A stretch of 64,000 nucleotides of DNA from Virgibacillus_N oceani_A (GTDB lineage: Bacteria > Bacillota > Bacilli > Bacillales > Amphibacillaceae): the NCBI GenBank assembly GCA_041521345.1, contig JBGOHB010000026.1; one strand, written 5' to 3'. Below the pieces are notes generated by a model, which made no database searches, was not told where the DNA came from, and worked only from the letters and a program-made list of their open reading frames with translations. Shown piece by piece: positions 60,276-64,000 of this stretch. The first letter of the stretch is position 1; every line of letters starts with the position of its first letter. The translations under genes and the position numbers were made by a program.

Positions 60276-60558
60276 ATTATTTCTCCTTGTTAATCGCTTC
60301 TTTTGTGATTTAATTCACAAATACTGCAATGTTTTTTTCCGTAAATTTATTTTCTCCCTACTATTATTGCGTTAATTATTTCACATGTCTAGTATTTTTA
60401 ATAATTTATGATAAAGTGTTTCCATTTTAATTAGTTAACAGGTTAATATTACGCGGCAATGCTATATGTAACAGTAATTTGATTTTTGCAGTGATATAGC
60501 TTACAATTTAATTGAAAACTATTATCATTTACATGTCTGCCAACTGGAGGAGAACATT

Positions 60559-61119
60559 ATGATAGAAACAAAAAAACAAACGGAACTAGCCAAATTAATC
60601 CGCGAGCGGCGGGCTGTTAAAAAAGGCTATAATAATAAAAAGGTGACAGAAGAAACGGTGCTGCAATTATTAAATGATGCTATTTGGGCACCTACCCATG
60701 GTTTAAGACAGCCTTGGCGTTTTGTTTTTATCGATTCTGAACAAAAACCTGATTTTGCCAAAAAAGTAGCTGCAACCTATCCGGAATTCAAACAAAAAAA
60801 TCGGGAAGACTATCTTAACGAACCGAATGCCATCCTGGTAATCATAATGGAAGAGCCTGAGATTCAAAAGGCATGGGAAGAGAATTACGGTGCAGTGGCA
60901 GCAATGATCCAAAATTTATGGCTGCTGGCATGGGAACAGCAATTAGGGATGGTCTGGAAAACAAATCCGCATATTTATGATCCAAAGGTAAAAGAAATTT
61001 TGAATGCGAAAGAAAACGAAAAAATTGTCGGGTTTATTCATATGGGCTATTTTGATGAAGTCCCACTTGAAAAAGAACGGATCTCTGTGAATGAGAAATT
61101 CTCGACTTATCAAGCATAA
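60559..61119 (+). CDS. Nitroreductase family protein
   Basis: A 186-residue FMN-dependent NAD(P)H oxidoreductase. LIRERRAVKKGYNNKKVTEE (FMN phosphate Arg), APTHGLRQPWRFVFIDSEQ, GAVAAMIQNLWLLAWEQQLG and GFIHMGYFDEVP are family motifs. CTGGAGGAG precedes the ATG. Substrate unknown; nitroaromatic or quinone reduction is typical. Monocistronic. Confidence 0.9.
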   Translation: MIETKKQTELAKLIRERRAVKKGYNNKKVTEETVLQLLNDAIWAPTHGLRQPWRFVFIDSEQKPDFAKKVAATYPEFKQKNREDYLNEPNAILVIIMEEPEIQKAWEENYGAVAAMIQNLWLLAWEQQLGMVWKTNPHIYDPKVKEILNAKENEKIVGFIHMGYFDEVPLEKERISVNEKFSTYQA

Positions 61120-61291
61120 ATTTTCTTGAGCCTGGCTAAGGACTGTTTAATAAGCTGTAACAACACAGATTTTAAGCAGTCCCTTTAGAAGATAATTCAG
61201 TTTACATAATTTTTATTAATAAAGGTGTTTTTCTAAAACCATTGAGAGTCATATAAAAAATAACAACAGTTATACTCTCCTCCACTTAAAA

Positions 61292-61936
61292 TTAATCAGC
61301 TATCTTTTGCAGTTCATATCCATCGAGAATTGCTATTAGCCCAGATTGAAAAACCTCATCTTCCTTCTGGTTTTCAACTTCGCTTTTAATTGCTTCGTTA
61401 AAGTATGGATATTTTTCAGACAGGTTTGACCAGAACGCTTGAATATACTCATCTGTGGATGGGTTATTCTGTTGTTCAATTCGGATGAACTCATCTATTG
61501 TAAATAGTATAGTATAATTGTTCAGCAGGTTCGTAATTTCCAATGACCTAAGCGGTGTAAACCCTTCCTCTGTGAGAACCTTTATCATATATTCAATTAG
61601 ACCCAACCGATAAGGATCCGTGGGAATCGTACGCATCATAATTTCAGGTCCATTTCGAATGGAATTCATGGCGTCCCTGCTTTGTTTAGCCAGATGTATC
61701 AGTTTCAATTTCCAGTCCAACTCTTCATTTGGATAACTGATTTTTTCGGAAATTTTGATTGATAATAACTGGAGCAATTCCTCTTTATTCTTTACATGCC
61801 AGTATACTGCTGATGCCTGTACATTTAGTTTTGTGGCCAGCTTACGCATGGTAAGAGCCTCCAAGCCTTTTTCGTTGATTAAAGAAATGGACATGTCAAT
61901 GATTTTTTGTATGGATAAGTTACGTTTTTTGACCAT
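61292..61936 (-). CDS. TetR/AcrR family transcriptional repressor
   Basis: A 214-residue regulator. The N-terminal HTH is IINEKGLEALTMRKLATKLN-like (LINEKGLEALTMRKLATKLN) and VQASAVYWHVKNKEELLQLL, with the recognition helix ASAVYWHVKNK typical of the classical TetR subgroup. A C-terminal ligand domain follows. It is divergent from the membrane-protein gene at 62112. Three near-identical palindromes between the two genes are its likely operators, so it should repress both. Confidence 0.88.
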   Translation of the reverse strand: MVKKRNLSIQKIIDMSISLINEKGLEALTMRKLATKLNVQASAVYWHVKNKEELLQLLSIKISEKISYPNEELDWKLKLIHLAKQSRDAMNSIRNGPEIMMRTIPTDPYRLGLIEYMIKVLTEEGFTPLRSLEITNLLNNYTILFTIDEFIRIEQQNNPSTDEYIQAFWSNLSEKYPYFNEAIKSEVENQKEDEVFQSGLIAILDGYELQKIAD

Positions 61937-61972
61937 TTGCTTTACCTCCTTGAGGAAAGTATATCACACTTT

Positions 61973-61991
61973 ATTGAACGTCGTTAAATTA
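61973..61991. promoter_or_regulatory. TetR operator candidate 1
   Basis: ATTGAAC-GTC-GTTAAATTA. The same 7+9 bases around a free 3-base centre recur at 62029 and 62074. The half-sites are TTGAAC and GTTAAA. Confidence 0.75.
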
Positions 61992-62028
61992 ATGCTTGCA
62001 AAATCGCTGACGCTGTTATATCATTAAT

Positions 62029-62047
62029 ATTGAACAGTGTTAAATTA
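62029..62047. promoter_or_regulatory. TetR operator candidate 2
   Basis: ATTGAAC-AGT-GTTAAATTA, centred 56 bases from site 1. Confidence 0.75.
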
Positions 62048-62073
62048 TTAATGGGAGTTATTTTTTGTCCATA

Positions 62074-62092
62074 ATTGAACACCGTTAAATTA
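62074..62092. promoter_or_regulatory. TetR operator candidate 3
   Basis: ATTGAAC-ACC-GTTAAATTA, 45 bases from site 2, ending 10 bases before the ribosome site (TGGAGG) of the membrane-protein gene. Confidence 0.75.
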
Positions 62093-62111
62093 TAAAAGTG
62101 GAGGTTTTAAA

Positions 62112-62627
62112 ATGAAACAAAGTTGGATGAAAGGTACTTTAATCGTGTTAATTACGCTTTTGGGTTTTGAATTGGGCGGAGCATTTTATGAATGGATCGT
62201 AGTAGCATCGCAGTGGAGTGCATATCCTCCTGAATCTTTTGGGATTTTACAAGGAGCATATGCACTTCCGCTCGATAGCTTTTGGATGCCCCTGCATATG
62301 ATTGTGCAAGTTGTGATTATTACTGCATTGATTCTTTGCTGGAAAGATAAAAAAAGAAGAAATCTTATGTTATTACTGATTGGATTGTATATCCTTCTAA
62401 GAGTTCCTACATTTATGTATTTCATACCGGAATTAGAGTATTTTCGTGCTACGTCCACTACAGCACCTTGGACTCAAGAGATTCAAGACCGTGCTGATAG
62501 ATGGGTGCTTTTTAGCATTGGAAGAACGACAGCTATTGCAGCATCCTATGTGCTGGCTTGGATGACTTTGAACCATCGAACTAAATCAAAAGTGCATATT
62601 CAATCATCTAAAATTGATGTAAGTTAG
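62112..62627 (+). CDS. Hypothetical four-helix membrane protein, TetR-regulated
   Basis: A 171-residue protein with hydrophobic segments at about residues 8-28, 60-78, 84-104 and 138-155. KGTLIVLITLLGFELGGAFY and ILCWKDKKRRNLMLLLIGLY are typical stretches; residues 105-135 (YFIPELEYFRATSTTAPWTQ) face outside or inside as a loop. I do not recognise the family firmly. The immediate control by a TetR repressor with three operators suggests an inducible role, for instance in exporting or tolerating the repressor's ligand; that is inference. Confidence 0.75.
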   Translation: MKQSWMKGTLIVLITLLGFELGGAFYEWIVVASQWSAYPPESFGILQGAYALPLDSFWMPLHMIVQVVIITALILCWKDKKRRNLMLLLIGLYILLRVPTFMYFIPELEYFRATSTTAPWTQEIQDRADRWVLFSIGRTTAIAASYVLAWMTLNHRTKSKVHIQSSKIDVS

Positions 62628-62963
62628 TCTGGAGGCTATGTCACAGTTGTCCGCTGATATTTATATGGACAGTTTCTTTTGAATAGCCTGCCCGTTTTCA
62701 CCCTGGCAGACAGAATTATTGAAGAGGCTGTAACAGAATATTTTTAGTTAAGAAGAAATCTGAACATCTTTTAAATTCATACTAAAAAAAGCTGTTAAAC
62801 TCTCTTATCATCAAATACAGTGGACCCCATGTCAAGGACACTTTGAAAAAAACTACTAACTTTTTTGCTTGTACCTCTTATGCTTGCTTCATAGGAGGAG
62901 CGGTGACAAGTCCAAGCACACGCTCAAAACTAAGAGCGTGTGCTTTTGTCATCCACTAAAAAT
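62628..62963. other. Intergenic stretch with terminator hairpin and possible IS end
   Basis: AGCACACGCTC / GAGCGTGTGCT (62915-62944) followed by TTTT is a strong plus-strand terminator. TGGACCCCATGTCAAGGACA near 62821 looks like IS3-type terminal sequence. No gene is seen. Confidence 0.5.
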
Positions 62964-63323
62964 ATGAAGAGACATTATTTATCAAGTTTGGAAGCATTAG
63001 AGTTGTCTGTTTTTCAAGATGAACATGCGTTACGAATCTACCCCAATTGGATGGTAAGATATTTTGAATCTCTCACAGAAAAGGAACAATGGGAATACTT
63101 TCTAGCCTATCGAAAAGTTGCTGATCAAATGTTATCCGAATCATACCTTATCGATCAATTAAAATGGATATTAAAGCATCCATCCATCGAATTAGAATAT
63201 GATCTATATGTGAAAGCTCGAATAGACCCTGATTTTTACGAGGGGGAAGTCTTTTGACCAGGAAAATGGGATAAACTACATGAAAAACATGCAGCACGAT
63301 TCCAACAAGAAGTTACCCTATAG
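62964..63323 (+). pseudogene. Unknown gene with a premature TGA stop
   Basis: The frame MKRHYLSSLEALELSVFQDE, RIYPNWMVRYFESLTEKEQW and DFYEGEVF is stopped by TGA at 63255-63257. It then continues convincingly as PGKWDKLHEKHAARFQQEVT to a TAG at 63321. A TGG (Trp) to TGA change would explain it. The Trp-rich, helical protein of about 119 residues is not recognised. It has no clear ribosome site and collides with the 3' end of an IS3 orfB on the other strand, so it may be an IS passenger or a truncated host gene. Confidence 0.4.
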
Positions 63324-63870
63324 TGGAACAACTACAGGAAGATCTGGCGTCTTCACAAGATGAGCCAGAGGATACACTCCCGTTTTAAGGAATGCCGCAT
63401 ATTGATTGAGGGATAACTTTGCGAGATTCCATTGATACCATTCGTTGTTGTAGTAACCCATATAGTCATCGATTTTGATAGAAAGATCCGAAAAAGTAAG
63501 TATGTAGCCAAGATTCCCTAAATCATCTTTCATGTGACCAAAGAAAGATTCTTGCGGTGCATTGTCCCAACAATTCCCACGACGGGACATGGATTGCCGT
63601 AATTCTTTATCATTCAGTAGCGATTGAAATTGCATACTGGTATAGTGTACGCCCTGGTCGGAATGGATCAGGGTTTTCTGTTTTTTAGGAATCGCATGAT
63701 GTTCAATTAATTGTTCGATTATTTCTAAAACAAAATCCACTTCTAACGATTCACTAAGTGCATAAGAAAAAATTTGTGCGGCAAACACAGTATCAATTTC
63801 TCTTAAATTTATGAGGTCAACCTCCACATTACATTCTTTGGAAAGATCACCTGCTAATAAAAACTGTTGA
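63318..63870 (-). pseudogene. IS3-family transposase OrfB, 5'-truncated
   Basis: The minus strand encodes the C-terminal two-thirds of an IS3-family DDE transposase. It reads YQQFLLAGDLSKECNVEVDL, then the second Asp in KTLIHSDQGVHYTSMQFQSL, SMSRRGNCWDNAPQESFFGH with the catalytic Glu, and YMGYYNNEWYQWNLAKLSLN at the end. The N-terminal HTH and first catalytic Asp are missing. The reading frame runs into the end of a second element oriented the other way (63882 onward), so one IS appears to have landed in another. Confidence 0.85.
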
Positions 63871-63881
63871 TAAGGTGCCGA

Positions 63882-63919
63882 CCCCCGAAAGTTAGAGTAA
63901 TAAATCTAACTTTCAGGGG
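63882..63919 (+). repeat. IS3-type end hairpin
   Basis: CCCCCGAAAGTTAGA / TCTAACTTTCAGGGG around GTAATAAA. It precedes orfA of the right-hand IS. It is nearly identical to the murB terminator at 10956-11003, and probably blocks outside transcription into the transposase. Confidence 0.75.
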
Positions 63920-63927
63920 TGTTTTTT

Positions 63928-64000
63928 GTGGCAAAATATAGTGAAGAATTTAAAATGAAGCTTGTCGTCGAGTATTTAGATGGAAACATTGGATATGGAT
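63928..64000 (+). CDS. IS3-family transposase OrfA, start only (runs off the window)
   Basis: A GTG start followed by AKYSEEFKMKLVVEYLDGNI, the N-terminal helix-turn-helix of IS3-family OrfA proteins. The window ends after 24 codons. GGGGTG 8 bases upstream is a weak ribosome site. OrfB would lie beyond the window. Confidence 0.75.
   Translation, partial: MAKYSEEFKMKLVVEYLDGNIGYG

Noticed and set aside
1..64000. tRNA or rRNA genes, prophage and conjugation genes
   Set aside because: I looked on both strands and saw no tRNA-like cloverleaf with conserved T-arm, no rRNA sequence and no phage or conjugation proteins.

Overview
The window is a chromosomal segment of a low-GC, Gram-positive Bacillaceae. 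Strong AGGAGG-type ribosome sites, a T-box leader on proS, short HisG with HisZ, pdxK, ytzI, a type 2 IPP isomerase and a yclNOPQ-type siderophore importer all fit that group. An ectoine-type importer and very acidic exported lipoproteins suggest a moderately halophilic lineage such as the Oceanobacillus/Virgibacillus group. That placement is inference.

Layout. 0-7 kb: glutathione peroxidase, T-box-controlled proS, a nicotinamidase-like hydrolase, pdxK, a DUF456 protein, an M15 peptidase, ytzI, and decayed Rpn-like and panE genes. 7.3-10.7 kb: ehuBCDA importer. 11-14 kb: murB, an alpha/beta hydrolase and a TnpB relic with its structured 3' region. 14.1-23.5 kb: divergent hisJ and a full histidine operon, hisZGDB-[0.77-kb inverted-repeat-bounded GC-rich insert]-HAFIC. 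23.6-26.1 kb: single minus-strand accessory genes (AAC(6')-like, two GNATs, a DJ-1/PfpI protein). 26.4-31.5 kb: SurA-like lipoprotein and a Fur-boxed iron-siderophore importer. 32-41 kb: an OmpA-domain lipoprotein, DsbA/FrnE-like protein, MBL hydrolase, DUF2188, fni, DMT exporter, HD phosphohydrolase and a chemoreceptor. 41-45 kb: a second run of single minus-strand accessory genes. 45-51 kb: DUF1992, MFS, a frameshifted DUF3267 gene and an ABC transporter with its two-component system. 51-52.6 kb: a zinc-ribbon-less TnpB. 52.7-58.2 kb: a tight GNAT/rhodanese/tag/DUF4932 operon, pepT and a D,D-carboxypeptidase lipoprotein. 58.2-64 kb: TnpB fragment, DUF2269, PfoR-like IIC, nitroreductase, a TetR repressor divergent from a membrane protein with three matching operators, and nested IS3-family fragments at the right edge.

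The signals I rate most worth pursuing are these. First, a dispersed short element with a GGGCC, GGGTC or GGGTGC core occurs repeatedly beside single accessory genes in both 24.6-26.1 kb and 41.1-45.0 kb. It could be a border of an undescribed gene-cassette-like system. Second, the insert between hisB and hisH has perfect 10-bp inverted ends. Third, there are three TnpB-derived loci, two with candidate omega-RNA/right-end structures. Fourth, three near-identical TetR operators lie in one intergenic region. Fifth, a 52-bp-period tandem repeat with a hairpin in each unit follows the ehu operon.
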